A stretch of 64,000 nucleotides of DNA from Rotaria sp. Silwood1 (lineage: Eukaryota; Rotifera; Eurotatoria; Philodinida; Philodinidae), in assembly GCA_905250075.1 (NCBI GenBank), contig CAJNOP010000191.1:81090-145089 (forward strand), in the 5' to 3' direction. Shown here piece by piece: positions 11,309-23,633 of the stretch (position 1 is its first letter; the number at the start of each line of letters is the position of its first letter). Position numbers and translations under genes: made by a program. The notes beneath the pieces were generated by a model. It was not told the DNA's origin, ran no database searches, and saw only the letters and a list, made by a program, of their open reading frames with translations.

Positions 11309-13633
11309 GTGCTAATATTTCAGAAAATAGAAGAGATTATTTATCTTTCATAGGTTCTAATTTTCAAACTCGCTTCTCTATCGTATTCAAAGTTACAAGC
11401 AAACTAACTACACATGTACACGATAGAACTACTTAAACCCTTATAGCAAATTCTAGTGACATCTGCCGATCTATCAGAAAATAAAAACTTAGACCATCGA
11501 AAATGTTCTCAGACATGTTCACACATCTGTCAGATCTGCTGGACAGAGTGTGGAGAATAGAAGTTAGATAGAAAAATACTGAAAGCCCTAGTGCACATCA
11601 TTTCGCTCTTATATCCTATCCTAATTGATACATCATACCGTAAGAATAAACAGTTTCATTGTCTAGTTGAAAAAGATTGTGTTCATTCATGAAAAAAAAG
11701 TTATACGACGTCTGGATTTGACTGAAAAGAAAAAGTAAGATGTATTCTCGTCTAAAATATGCACATTTCATAGCTGAATGACACGATTCTTCTTCATTTT
11801 ATTTTGCGTCGACTTCGAAAATCAACTCTTAAATTTGCCTTATGAACGCTGTGATGGATCACTATCATACACTATCCGCGTTCTCCAAGAAAAAAAGACT
11901 TGTTTTGTGTAAAAATGTAACGTTTTTTTTACCGTCTAACGGAATAGAGAAGATGAAATTTGAAACCACTATTTATTTGTCTTGTACACCTTCGCTTATA
12001 AGAGAATTATGAAAAGATTGATTTGCTTTTCGTTCTTCATTCAAAAAAAACATCGAGAACATTCTTTTTCATCATTCATTTCATGGTTACAAAAAAAAGA
12101 AAGAAGTTGGAAATTATGATGTCATACTGTTATTGCTTCACTCTCCAAGCAATTCAGGCTGCACAACTTCACCATGTAAATACTACTGACAGCGTGATGT
12201 GGGGCACTGCATATTGGAAATAAAACAAGTAAATGATTCATGCATTTTTTTTTCTCATTCATTTGGGAGTGTTGAGAGCCCTGATTGGCATCGAATTCTT
12301 CCTAGATACCAACTCTTTTATATATTCTCTGATATTTCGATCAATATCCTGTTTTCTTTACACGATGGGTCTCAGATTCGATGTATGACGAATCCCAGAC
12401 CCCTATGGAGAAAACAAAAGTCAATCGATTAATATATATGACATCAGATAGGATTTATTAATTAAAGGTGAACATGAAACGAATCCCATGCCAAAGTATT
12501 GGAGATAGCGACGGTTTTAATTCAGATTCAAAATCTTTAGACGATTTTCTTAGGCATAAAAAAATGTCCCAAGTATATTTGATATCTACAGAGCTTTGAA
12601 GTTTCAATAGCGAAGGAGAACTTCTGATATATACGCATGTCATTGTCATGTCTGTATCATATAACTATATGATGGCTTTCTTTCATGTATAGATTTTAAG
12701 AAGCTCGTAGGACATCCTCGATCCCAGAAGTATTGTGTGCCGTAGCACTACTAAATAGTGCCTAACTTTTCGAATAACTTTTTATAGGAATAAGATAAAA
12801 CCTGTGAACTTTTTTTTCTAATAAGAAATTTTCTGGTGTATTTAATGAGAAAAAATTTCTTTTAACATTGAGTTAACCAGATGAACTTTCGCGAAACGTT
12901 CTCTTTAATTGTAAGTAAGCATAGTTTCATATCAAGTGGAACTATGAGAAAGAAAATTTCAGTGTATCAACGTGTTCTTTATCTTCCCATCTCAAAAGTC
13001 GACTTTCCAACGAGATATTTGATTTTATAATGCAAATCTGTGATTTATTTTCATTGACAAATCTCTATTTAACATCATTCTGGTTGAAGACCTTGAGCAG
13101 AAAGACTCAGTTACATTATAGAGGAATGTTGCAAACATTGCTACATACATCTACTCAAATATGAATCTAAGATAAGTTATTCGTCAAAGTCTTGTGGCAT
13201 CATCATGTAGTTCGATGCGATTCGATCGCCATTCCTTGCTATTTCCAGAGAGTTTAGTCTTGAGATAGGTTATGCTCCACTTCAAATTTTGCAGAGTTAT
13301 TTCTTTGGTTCCCGACAACAAAATTATCAATATCTGGCGGAATGCTACTCTTTTTGTAGTTTTTCAAATGTTTTTCTTATGTAAACATCACGCTTGTTGA
13401 TTCCTGAATCACATAATAGTAGTATAATGTATTCTCTGAAGAACAAGAAACCACTCACATCCCACCCTTTTATCAAAACGTGCACGAACAATGTTTCAGC
13501 TATTTTTGTTTCCATGTCCATATTTTCATGAAGCCCTATTTAGAAAGGTACTCAAGAAAAGCCATGCTTATTTGTGTCTTCACCTCAAACAAGATGTTTA
13601 GTCATTTTAGATAATTTACATAAAAAGGAACCG
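11309..13633. other. spacer between the two GTPase genes
   Basis: The genes point away from each other, so this 2.3 kb probably holds both promoters. Small frames at 12023-12432 and 12458-12649 show no domain or start context. A pyrimidine-rich AG at about 13499 could be an acceptor for an unseen 5' exon of the downstream GTPase. No RNA gene or transposon end was recognised. Confidence 0.4.
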
Positions 13634-15482
13634 ATGGCCAGCGAAGATGATGTGGAAAAAAGGGTTAGACGTCAAACTATTGCAGTGGCTTCTGCTGTCA
13701 CGATTGGTACTAATAATTTGCGTACATCACACATAGAATGTACAAATAATAATCCTGCATTCATAGCTAACTATGTCGAAAATAAACTTCAAGAATTCAC
13801 TTTTATTGTTTGTGGTGCTCCACGAACAGGTAAAAGTACATTAATCAATGCCATCACTGGCAAACAATTGGCTCGAACCGGCCCAGGTCTAGCTCTTATA
13901 ACACAAGAATCAGAATGTTATGAGCTCAAAGATACTTTTCCGGAAATCACTGATAGACAAACAAGTGAGAGATGTGTCGATGCTCAACGATTTCGAATTA
14001 AAATTTGGGATACAAAAGGAATACAAAAATGGGATTCATCCATCATTGATATTGTTAGACAAAAAAATCCAATGTGTGTTATATTATGTGCATCTCCAGG
14101 TTCGTTTGCTAACGATGAATTTATTCGTGGATTAATTAGTGAATGTGTTCATCTCAATATCTTCATTGCACTTGTTTGTACAAATCAATGGAATGGTGGT
14201 GACGACAAACGAAAAGCAGTCATGCAAGACTTTCATAATTTATTAAAGGTCAGTTATAGTATTCAAAGAACTAAGAGAGTGCATAAGATTATTAATTGTT
14301 ACATATTCAGAAAAACAACAATGGCTCTAATAGCTGGGAACGTGATAAAGCATTGTTTCGCTAATATCTATTTGAACATGTATGCAACATCTTTTCCATT
14401 TATAGTGAGAATGATTGAATAAGAAAGTGTAGGAATTAGAGTTCGGAAGGTCTTTGACGTTATGAATCCGTCTCAGTCCTAGAATGACCCTAACAAAGAC
14501 TCGTGATGCGTACCTAATATGATCACCTAATCCGGGTATGACTATTTTCGTTGGATTCATAATTCAAGAGAGTGACTATTCTTGCGCAAAAATCCTGGAT
14601 CAAGAATGTTTATACGGATAGTATAACGGCGTGTAGACGTAGAATCCATGAAGACAATTCTAAACTAGAATGATTAGCTAATAGTTTTCAACTAAGTAAG
14701 ACTCGCCTGGATCGTTCGTTCATCGGTCCATTGAAAAATCATTCTAGATCAACGGAGCTACAATTGTATTACACTTGCAAGCGAAAATTTCTTTACCATT
14801 TGCCATAGTCTTTATATTGAACTTCTGCTGCTAAACATCCGAAAGATCTTTTGCTTAATATGTACTCTCTGTTTCATAGATGGTCTTGAGTTAATATAAC
14901 GTATTATTTCGTATTTTATTCGTTCTTATCGCTTCAGTACTAATCGTTCAGATGGAAAACATGGCAAATCTGAGTCCAAATCTATTACTTTCATGAGAAA
15001 TGTCTGATATCGAACTTTGTGCCATTTCGGAGCATCGTATCTATAGATGTCTTACGAGATTTGAATAAAAATTGTCAAAATTAAAAACTCTTTGACGTGA
15101 TGAACTAGAGTGAGTTTTTCAAATTTTATAATTGGATTTAAAAAGGTATATCTTGTAGAATTACAATCAAAAGACTTATGAGGAAAATGGTATTCAATAT
15201 TATGGTAATATTGCACTGACAGCAATGGTAAATAGTGTTGAGTATATTAACCGACGACTTGATATAGAGAAACCAAAAAGTGGTATTGGTACTTTACTTT
15301 TTGGCATTATGAAGTCATTAAATAGTGATAAATTATTGGGATGGTGCTATACACTGATGGAAAATGATGGATTTTGGTCAGAGATGCAAACACAAATTCA
15401 AGAGTTCTTTGCAGGAGACTTTGCCTATGGTAATTCAATATTATGGTCATTATTAAGAGGCAAGACCTGCTTTCAAAACTAA
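13634..15482 (+). CDS. P-loop GTPase, paralogue of the 8948-11308 gene
   Basis: Exon 1 runs 13634-14248 and ends AAG^GTCAGT. Exon 2 runs 15159-15482 after CTTGTAG. The junction is phase 0 and gives a 312-residue protein. Exon 1 has G1 GAPRTGKST (61-69), G3 WDTKG (125-129), CASPGSF, and TNQW (183-186) in place of NKxD. Exon 2 starts NYNQKTYEENGIQYYGNIAL and ends with the same tail as its sister: IMKSLNSDKLLGWC and FWSEMQTQIQEFF. The sister has the matching region in one exon, so this 910-bp intron was gained here or lost there. The first in-frame ATG is at 13634; the frame stays open upstream to about 13570 and a further 5' exon, such as the ubiquitin-like one of the sister, cannot be excluded. 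The same non-standard G4 in both copies argues that it is a property of this subfamily and not decay. Confidence 0.72.
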
Positions 15483-15599
15483 AGAGTTGATATATAATAG
15501 ACTCTGAATTTGCTAATTTTCTAATTATGTATATTTTATTAGTTGTTATATTTAAGAAAAAATATTCTATTTTTTATAAAATATTCTGTTTCAATAAAA

Positions 15600-16260
15600 G
15601 CTACGGGAACAATCCTTATGGGACTAAAATGTAAAACACAATGCAGCCGCTCTAATTGCACATGAAGACCTTCGTTATATTGATCATGATCTGCGATAGG
15701 GTTAAAGTTGCGCCATGTCAAATTATCTGTGACGATCTATGCAGTAGGAATCGGAAAGACACAAGGATGGAGCTTACAATTCACTTTTCTAGTTATATAC
15801 TTCAACACTGATTAACAATCATGTTTCAGGAAATTGATATTGATTCTGGTCAAATGGAACACTATTAGTGCGCCTCCTTAGAAACAAAACTGAGAAATGT
15901 CATTTAGCATAACTCAAAGTTACATGTTTCGGATCAAACACCAAGAAAGGAGAACCACTCAGAAAATGATGATATCTTCATTGACTATATTCGAGCGAGA
16001 TTTGGAAGTGTCGTTCTCGAGAGAATTCGTCAGAATGAATTCTGCGATCTAATGATATATGCAAGTGAAATTCAAATTCAATTGAACATCGATGAAAATT
16101 TCGTTGTTTTTGAAATCGACTGGCTGCCATGTGCATTATGCCTCATTGGCAATAATTGATGAAGTCAATGGTAAAATGATCATCTGATTCGTCCATTGCT
16201 GTTGAAATTGTTCGTTTTCGAAGAGAGATCGAAAGACAAGCATTATTGAAAAATAGATTG
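15600..16260 (+). pseudogene. decayed coding scraps, family unknown
   Basis: At 15990-16150 one plus-strand frame reads about 55 codons of coding-like text (DDIFIDYIRARFGSVVLERI, then NEFCDLMIYASEIQI) before two stops. The part at 15600-15840 shares short blocks (YIDHD, then a CATTTC/CACTTTT...ATACTTCAACACT...ATCGTGTTT-like run) with 10780-10975, on the same strand. No intact gene remains and no family was recognised. Confidence 0.3.
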
Positions 16261-16552
16261 TATTTTGATCTTGTCAAAATCTTTTTCATCTTCATCATAC
16301 CGAAGAAGGAAGAATACAGAATTATTGTGCCATGTCAGACTTTTAATGTGTATTGATTTACTTGTTCTGAGAAAGTAACTTCACTCTTTAAATCAAAAAG
16401 AATGATCTTGATAGATATTGTAATAGATGCTGATGTGTGATTAACAGAAAATTCTTCTTATTATTCATTATCATCTTTGAGACGATCGTTAGATCGCTTT
16501 TCCAAATGTCACACATAGAAACAACGTCAGACATCAAATGAAATTTAACTAG

Positions 16553-16652
16553 GCGTAGGTTTGGGTGTGTGGGTGTGGGTGTGCGTGTATGTGGGGTGTA
16601 GAGAAAAGTATCGTTGGGTTGAAGACCCACATCCCACTCTACACACCCTCAT
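16553..16652. repeat. GT-rich/CA-rich imperfect hairpin (TGTGGG-like), copy 1
   Basis: A run rich in GTGTGGGTGTGGGTGTG is followed, after about 25 bp, by the complementary type ACCCACATCCCACTCTACAC. The strand asymmetry and the TGTGGG unit stand out in the AT-rich setting. Similar units occur at 16996, 33193, 43376, 51258 and 60574. Confidence 0.6.
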
Positions 16653-16995
16653 GTTAGTTGAACTGCACATCAGAGCATGTTTTGGTTCCTAACAATTGTT
16701 TCGCTCCTCTTTTTGAAATGCATGTCAGAGAACGTACTTCACATAGAGGACAGACTCCAAAAACATAGTTTTCAAATTGATATTTCTATATAACACTAAC
16801 AAAACTCGTTTTCAAGTAACAGCAAGCTCGTTTTAAACAGTAGGTTACTAGCAACAACATATGTTATTATCGGCTATTAAAAATACGTTACTGTGTATAT
16901 GGAGAGTTTCATTTGGTGATTCTTCAAGAGAACGATGAGACTTTTCTTGTGATTTTTCTGTCTTTCGCCGATTTTACTCTTGAATATCTCTGACA

Positions 16996-17064
16996 AGGGT
17001 GTGGATGGTTGTAGGAGAAAGCCGTGCTGTGTTGAAGACTCACACTCACACCCTACCGTACCAA
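16996..17064. repeat. GT-rich/CA-rich imperfect hairpin, copy 2
   Basis: GGGTGTGGATGGTTGTAGG is followed by GAAGACTCACACTCACACCC. It has the same layout as copy 1, including the GAAGAC(C/T)CACA junction that is also present in copies 1 and 3. This indicates a common origin and not independent microsatellites. Confidence 0.55.
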
Positions 17065-17069
17065 ACATC

Positions 17070-19040
17070 CAAAAATATCTATGTTTAGTTTTATTATTTT
17101 GCGAATCAGCATGAACTTAGATTAATTTTCAGGAGTTTATTCTGTATTTTATCAAAACTCAATCTTTTTTACTTCAGGTTCCTCACAGAAATCAAAATTT
17201 TTTTTAACGACGCTCTATTAGAAGTCTTGTATAGTTCCATAATGTCAAATGTACTGATCACAAGTGTCAAGTTTTTGTTTCAAAAATACTCAGATAATAA
17301 ATCTCCTATTATTTCTTCATACAAACAGAAAGTAAATGCAAAAATCCAATGTAATATTATTCTAAAAAGATATCTTTAAGTTTATTATGGCTTATTATCA
17401 TTTTTATGCTGTACAAACCAAACATAAAATAAAACTCAGTAAATTCTTTGAGAATATCTATGATCATCATAAATTATTTAATAGAAGATTCTCCAAGCTC
17501 ATTGAGTCTTTATTGCATAGTAACATTAGTCAATAAGTTTTTTCAAAATTTTTTCTATATTGAATAATAAGTTGATTATGAGTTACAGTGAAACACTTTG
17601 AATATTATATTTTCTTGTTATATAATGAGAATATTTTTATTTTAGTATTTTCAAATTTAATAGAAATAAGATTGAAAACTTTCTCATAGAAATATTTAAA
17701 GATTCATATGAACATAGTAGCTCACTTGAATATCAGCAGATATATTCTCCTTTTTGGATATTAAATTAAGCATCAAAAAAACCAATTGGTATAACTTTGA
17801 ACTTGAAGATAAGACCAATTAGTACTTTTCTATATTCATTGATATCCGTGTCAGGGACCCCTTCAGGCTTCTTTATAGTCCATTCATGGCCTTGCGGAGA
17901 ATCTTTGTAACTTCGTCTGTACAAGAGGTATAGATTTTGGGATATATTTCAATAAAAACCAATACCTATGCGCAGTTTTTGTTCTAGCAGAATTTTAATA
18001 CAAGCACTGTTAAAAAAAGCGAAACAAATATCACTTGATGTAAACAAATGTAGCTTTTCTCAATATAGAAATCAACTACAAGACATGTGGTTGAACAAAA
18101 GTTGACTCTCAAGTAGCTTTTTTGCACAACAGAAAATATTGATTATATTTGCGACTTGGGAAATGTTATTTCGATGCTTCTAATTGAAAATCATCTTGTG
18201 AGAAAAAAAAAACGGTAAAGAACTTTAGACATGAATTTTTTTCATTCAAATCCAGTATACAATATAAATATGTCATTTTCATAATATAATTGAATTGAGT
18301 TTTGTAAAATACATAATGAATGACATCAGCTAGCATCATCTGTCATGCTTAAAATATATTAGAATGCTCATTCAATGCCGATGCAGACAAAAAGGCCATA
18401 TCCCCAAAAATAAAAAAGAAACCATAAAAATCTCTCGGAAAACAGGTTAGTAGAGTGCAACTCCCCTCCCCCCAAAAAAAGTTTGTTAAAATTTTAATTT
18501 TTTATTTTGAAAAGTCATACATCTTCTGAGAGTGGAAGCTTCACTCCATCATTCTATGATAAAAACTCAACTTCGTTTTTTTTTTTTTCTAAAAATAGAT
18601 TTTCTGAAGGAGGATATCTTCTTACTGTCATGCTTGAAGATGTTTTTAAGATAAATTTTTGAATAAAAAAAGTTTTAGTATATGTGTAAATAATCAAGAT
18701 CATTTTTTTCTATTTCAATATAATACAAACTAGAGAACTTCAGAAAATTTTATGTTAATACTGCGATTTTTTCAAAAATGTTTGAAAAGAAAAAAATCTT
18801 TTTAATATTTATTAATTTTTTTTTTTAAATCAAATATTTGATAATTTATCTTTTAAAAAAAAAGAAATATTACTAAATAATTATTCGTTAGATAAAATTT
18901 TCAAAAGGAACTATCTAATTAATGCATCTATTAATAATGACGGTAGAAAAATTATTTTTAAATATGAATGTCAGGTGTTTCTTTTTTATCATTTTCATAT
19001 AAAATTCGTCTAACTTTTTTTCTTCTTTTCTCTTGAATAG
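17070..19040. other. gene-free AT-rich stretch upstream of the GH13 relic
   Basis: Long A/T runs and no open frame of note. The missing 5' part of the GH13 pseudogene was looked for here and not found. A pyrimidine/purine patch at 18465-18480 is low complexity. Confidence 0.5.
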
Positions 19041-21709
19041 AGTGCAATTCAGATTTCAAATTAATAAAAAAGGATGGATATTATCAACATCGATTGATAT
19101 TATTGATCCTTATGCTAGTAAATATGATTCTCACGAACAAGTTGGTTTTATAACGATTACTGATGGAAAAAAAATATATGACGAAGAATTTAAATGGCAA
19201 TATTATCATATTCAATTACCAGAGAATAACGAATTAGTTTTTTATGAATTATATGTTGCTGATTTTTCTCCTAGTGGACAATTTTCAGATGTTATTGATA
19301 AATTAGATTATTTATCAGATTTAGGTATTAATGCTATCGAATTAATACCAATTATGGGTAAGATAAACTATTTTTTTTTTAACAAATTAATCTGCTAAAG
19401 TTCAAAATATTAAGTAAAGAATTAGTCAAAATTTCAGATAAAATTTTCATGTAAGAAGACGAATTTATCGATTATTATTGTCTTATTTATTACCTCGGAA
19501 AAATATAAAAAAAAAAAAAACAAATATTCTTTTATTAAATATAAACAAAATTATTCTAAAACAAAAAAAATTGATTATAACAATGCATTTATTAAAGTGT
19601 ATAGTAATATTATTCTACACAGTTTCTTCTTGATAAGAATATAATAAATATTTATAAAATATTTTATTTTATTAAAATAGGATCACAAGGAAAAGAACAT
19701 GATTGGGGTTATTTACCACGTCATTTCTTTTGTCTTGAATCAGCATTCGATTCTATTAATGATTTAAAATTACTTGTTGATAAATGTCATCAAAGAAAAA
19801 TTCGTGTTTTTCTTGATTGTGTATTTAATCATTCAGCTTGCTCTTATTGATAGAAATTATTGGGTAATGTTCTTTGTTTAATTAATTTGTATTATGATTT
19901 ATAAAAATAAAATAATTTTAATTATTTATTTATTTTTTTAACGAATAATATTTTTAAAGATATATTTTGATGGGGACCTGAATTTAATTATGAATTTGAA
20001 GATAAAAACTTTTAAAATATAAAACCTGCTGTAAAATTTGTTACTGATGTTATGAAATATTGGATTGAAGAATTTCATTTAGATGGTGTTAGATTTGATG
20101 CAGGTTTGTTCCTTTTTTTTTATTGAACATTAAGAAAACTTTAAAGAGTTCCTACAAAAAGAGCTTATATACAGTAAAATGTTATAAAAGTTTTTCTATG
20201 TAATCTAGACATAGAATGTAAAAAAAAATGACTCAAAAAATATTTAGATCTAATTTTAATTATTCGTGTCAATTGTACAAATAAAAATTTTGATAGACGA
20301 ACAATTTGTTTTTTTTTAATTCAACAATATCTTGTTATTTCATTAAAGAATTTACAGGACAAAAAATTCGTCCATAGTTGTACAATTACTTCGTTTTAAA
20401 TGATATTTTTTGCAAACAAAAAACTCCAACCTTTTTACACGAATGAGAGGCCGAATCAAACTGCTTGTTTTACTGGTTCGAACTTGGTTTGGCTTCTTGT
20501 CACGAACACTATTTTTGTATCATACTTGCTTTTGCACTCATCAATGCAATCAGTTGTTGAGTCTGATTTAGACTATTTTTTATTAGATTATTATGCATAC
20601 ATCTATAATTATAACGCTTATCGATTAAGATTTTTGTACTTTGTTTTTTTTATTACACTCTACTTTTAGTAAAGTACGCAATTGTATAAATTTAGCTATA
20701 AACGAATTCTAATTTTACTTACAACATATACATGGCAGATATCTTTGTTTTTTTTTCGAAGGAATTTTTTTAATGAAAATATTGATTATTGAAAAATTTG
20801 GAAGAAAGAAAAAGTCTTTTTTTGCTTAAGAATAAAATTTGTTTACATTATTTGTTTTAACTAAGCAAATGGATAATTATGATATTCTTCGTCATTTGGA
20901 TTTAGTTGGTCGTTCACTTTGTCCATCCAAACCATTTTTTTTTTGTCAAGCTGAATATGTTCCTGAAAGAAAAGATTTGTGTAAAGAATATGATGGTCCA
21001 ATTGATGCTTGTTAGTCATCATCATTTCATGAAAGTCTAAGATATTTTCTTGCTTTCAAAAAAGATCAAATTGACAAATATGGAAATTTAGGCAATCTTA
21101 AATATACATTTTCAATAAAATGTTTTGTGAATTATTTAGCTTGTCATGACAATGAAAGATTACTACATGATATTGGTAAAAAAGATTCGGATGCTTTTAT
21201 TAGAATGACAATAGCTATTATTCTTTTATTTACATCGATTGGAATTCCAATGATTCGGCAAGGAGATGAACTTGGTGAAGACAGAGAATTAGGCCATAAT
21301 CAGGTGGAAAAGTAAATATACAATTATATTTCTATTTAATTTCTTCGTTGTTCTTTTTTTTTTGGTTATAGAACATGTTTTTCAATGCTATGGGATATAC
21401 TTGAAAAAGATTTTAATGTTCATCTTTTAAATACATTTAAACATTTAATAAAACTTCGTCATTCAAATAAATCTCTTCGAGAAGATCCAATCATTTTTTT
21501 TTCATGAAAATAATCAAAATAAAATTTTAGCTTATTCTCGTGGAATAAATTTAGTTGTTATTACTCATTCGGATAAAATAGCTAAAACGAAATATATTAT
21601 AGGAAATTTTCCTCAAAATGGAACATAAATAGATTATATAACAAATGAACAAGTTCTGATTGATGATGTTAGTAATTTAACATTAGATTTATTACCATTT
21701 CAGTCTTGA
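19041..21709 (+). pseudogene. GH13 alpha-amylase / glucan-branching-type glycoside hydrolase, pseudogene
   Basis: GH13 enzymes cut or transfer alpha-glucosidic bonds. Recognisable exons: 19041-19357 (VFYELYVADFSPSGQFSDVI, then LGINAIELIP); 19681 to about 19873 (HDWGYLPRHFF, VFLDCVFNHS); about 19961-20101 (WGPEFNYEF, FHLDGVRFDA with the nucleophile Asp); about 20870-21311 (CQAEYVPERK with the likely acid/base Glu, NYLACHDNERLL for the third acid); 21372-21709. Introns keep GT-AG ends (G^GTAAG at 19358; AAAATAG before 19681). At least six lesions are seen: a one-base shift near 19848, in-frame stops near 20013 and 21013, a poor acceptor before 20870, a shift in the T-run near 21500 and a stop near 21628. 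The usual Asn of the NHD motif is Cys. The N-terminal beta-sandwich domain is not found. It resembles bacterial branching-enzyme-like amylases, so it is probably an acquired gene that gained introns and then died (inference). Confidence 0.85.
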
Positions 21710-21959
21710 TTATTTATTAAACAGACTTAATCAAATGTTCTCTATGTCAATATTATCATCATTATACATATTCATGTTATTTTGTTTAATTTTATTAAAT
21801 AAACGTGCTATTTTCATTTCATGATTTAGTTAAATTAGATAATAAATATTTTAATATGAATAATAAAATAGGTTTTGAAAATTGAATTTATAATGATTAG
21901 ATACAATTTACAAGAGTATATTATCTACTGTATTAGCTTTTATCATTGATCATCTAAGG

Positions 21960-22271
21960 ATGTTGATCAGGCTTTCCAATTAGGAGGGGGGGGGGGGGGG
22001 GGGAAGATATGGTGGCTATCCCCCCAAATTGTTTGTCTGGGAAAATTTTTAATACTGTCTGCCAATTTTTTACGATTTCTGGGAGAAATGACCGATTGTA
22101 TGGAAACCCGAGGGGAGGGAAGGTACGGTACGACCTAGTGAAAACTGGTGTCGTTTCTTTCCCCCTCTCCCTCCTCCTCGGTCAACAGTCTTCACGTCAG
22201 AAAAATGAGAACACTATCTGCCAGAATTTTAGTCCCCACCCCTAAAAACAATCGACAACCCTGATGTTGAT
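21960..22271. mobile_element. hAT-type MITE (296 bp) with 8-bp target duplication
   Basis: The element runs 21968-22263. It is flanked on both sides by the exact 8-mer ATGTTGAT (21960-21967 and 22264-22271). Its ends start CAGGCTTTCCAATT and, on the other strand, CAGGGTTGTCGATTG, which matches the CAGGG-type ends of hAT elements. It carries a long G run near the left end and C-rich blocks inside, so it is far more GC-rich than its surroundings. It has no coding capacity; the frame at 22009-22245 is a chance product of this composition. Confidence 0.75.
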
Positions 22272-23633
22272 ATATTTTAGTTTCTTGGTACCTGAGCTTT
22301 ATCATGTTCTCGTCTTGAGCAATAAACTGTATTTTTCAGCATTCGAAAATATCTAATTGAAGGGGTAACATTTTTCAAAAATAGATGCCTATAAAATAAT
22401 AGTTTTATATATGTAGTGAGAACGTACGCTAGAATAAACCAATGAGACAGAAGGAGAAATAAGCTGAATTAAAAATACATATTTGACGAAAAAATTTTCT
22501 TGCTGCACAGTTAGTTCTTTCTTAGTCAGCTTTGACTTTTATTGAAGTAACTTAAGCTTGAATGTTCACTAACCATGATTGTTTCATTCATTTTAATACA
22601 GATATGATCCTGAAAAGTACTATTCGAATAAAATATACCATGTCTGTTTTCTTAATATTGAGATATATGCGGCTGCGATGCCTATAAGACTTACGCTTGA
22701 AAAAACTATATCTTCACTATCAAACAAGATTTTTAGAGAAAAAAATTTAGGGTGGTGAGTCTATCATGTTTTATTCCTTAAATTGATGTTTATTTCTTCC
22801 AATATGAAGGTAGCTTTGAGTACCGGTAACAGAAGATGAACACCAACATACATTCCGTACCGACACAAAGAGAACTACTATCATCTAAGCTATTACACAT
22901 CTCGTTACTTTAATTTCGATTATAATATATACAATGCTGTTTTTCAGTTTTAAATTCATATAAACTAACAATAAGTGCTTTAGGTAACTGTCTACTTCTC
23001 ATTAGTAACTTATGCTCACTCTAATCATTAGTCACCTATTACTAATAAACAGTAAATAGTCACAATTAATATTTAATAGAAAATAGAAAGAACGATTACT
23101 CATCAATTATAGTGACGTGATTTAGATATATTCAATCATATATAGATACTGCAGAATAATTAAGTCAACAATTACAAATTATCTTTTGATAATCGAAGTA
23201 AAACAAAACAAATTCGTTTGAACAAGTTTTTTTCCGAAAAATGAATCCGCAATTAGCACAGTTCAAACGATTTCGGTCAGACTTTTGGAAAACACAACTG
23301 AAAAGACATCTATAGTTAGAATTTCATCGATAAACATATTTATCTGCATTGAAACACTTTAAATGCCCGAAACAAAGTATTCATACGTAGCTTTAACCAT
23401 TTATAGTCGATCTGGATACACTCACAAACAACATAGATACCTTCCCTCTCCGCATATTTAACTCTTGTATTCTGTTCAAACCAGTCAGAGAGTTGTGTAT
23501 TTGGAAAGATGTATTCGATTGTTATTATCAACAAAGATAAATGGGTGAAAAATATGTCACTGAATATCTCGAATAATAAGAATGTCTTTCTTTTTCAAGT
23601 CATACTGTTGGACGAAAAAATTGCAAAAAAAAA
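22272..23633. other. intergenic stretch
   Basis: No supported gene. The region 22970-23110 is a low-complexity run of TAGTCA/TTACTA-like words. The frame at 23340-23534 shows no domain. Confidence 0.45.

Noticed and set aside
22009-22245. 78-codon plus-strand frame
   Set aside because: Lies wholly inside the GC-rich hAT MITE and has no coding signature.
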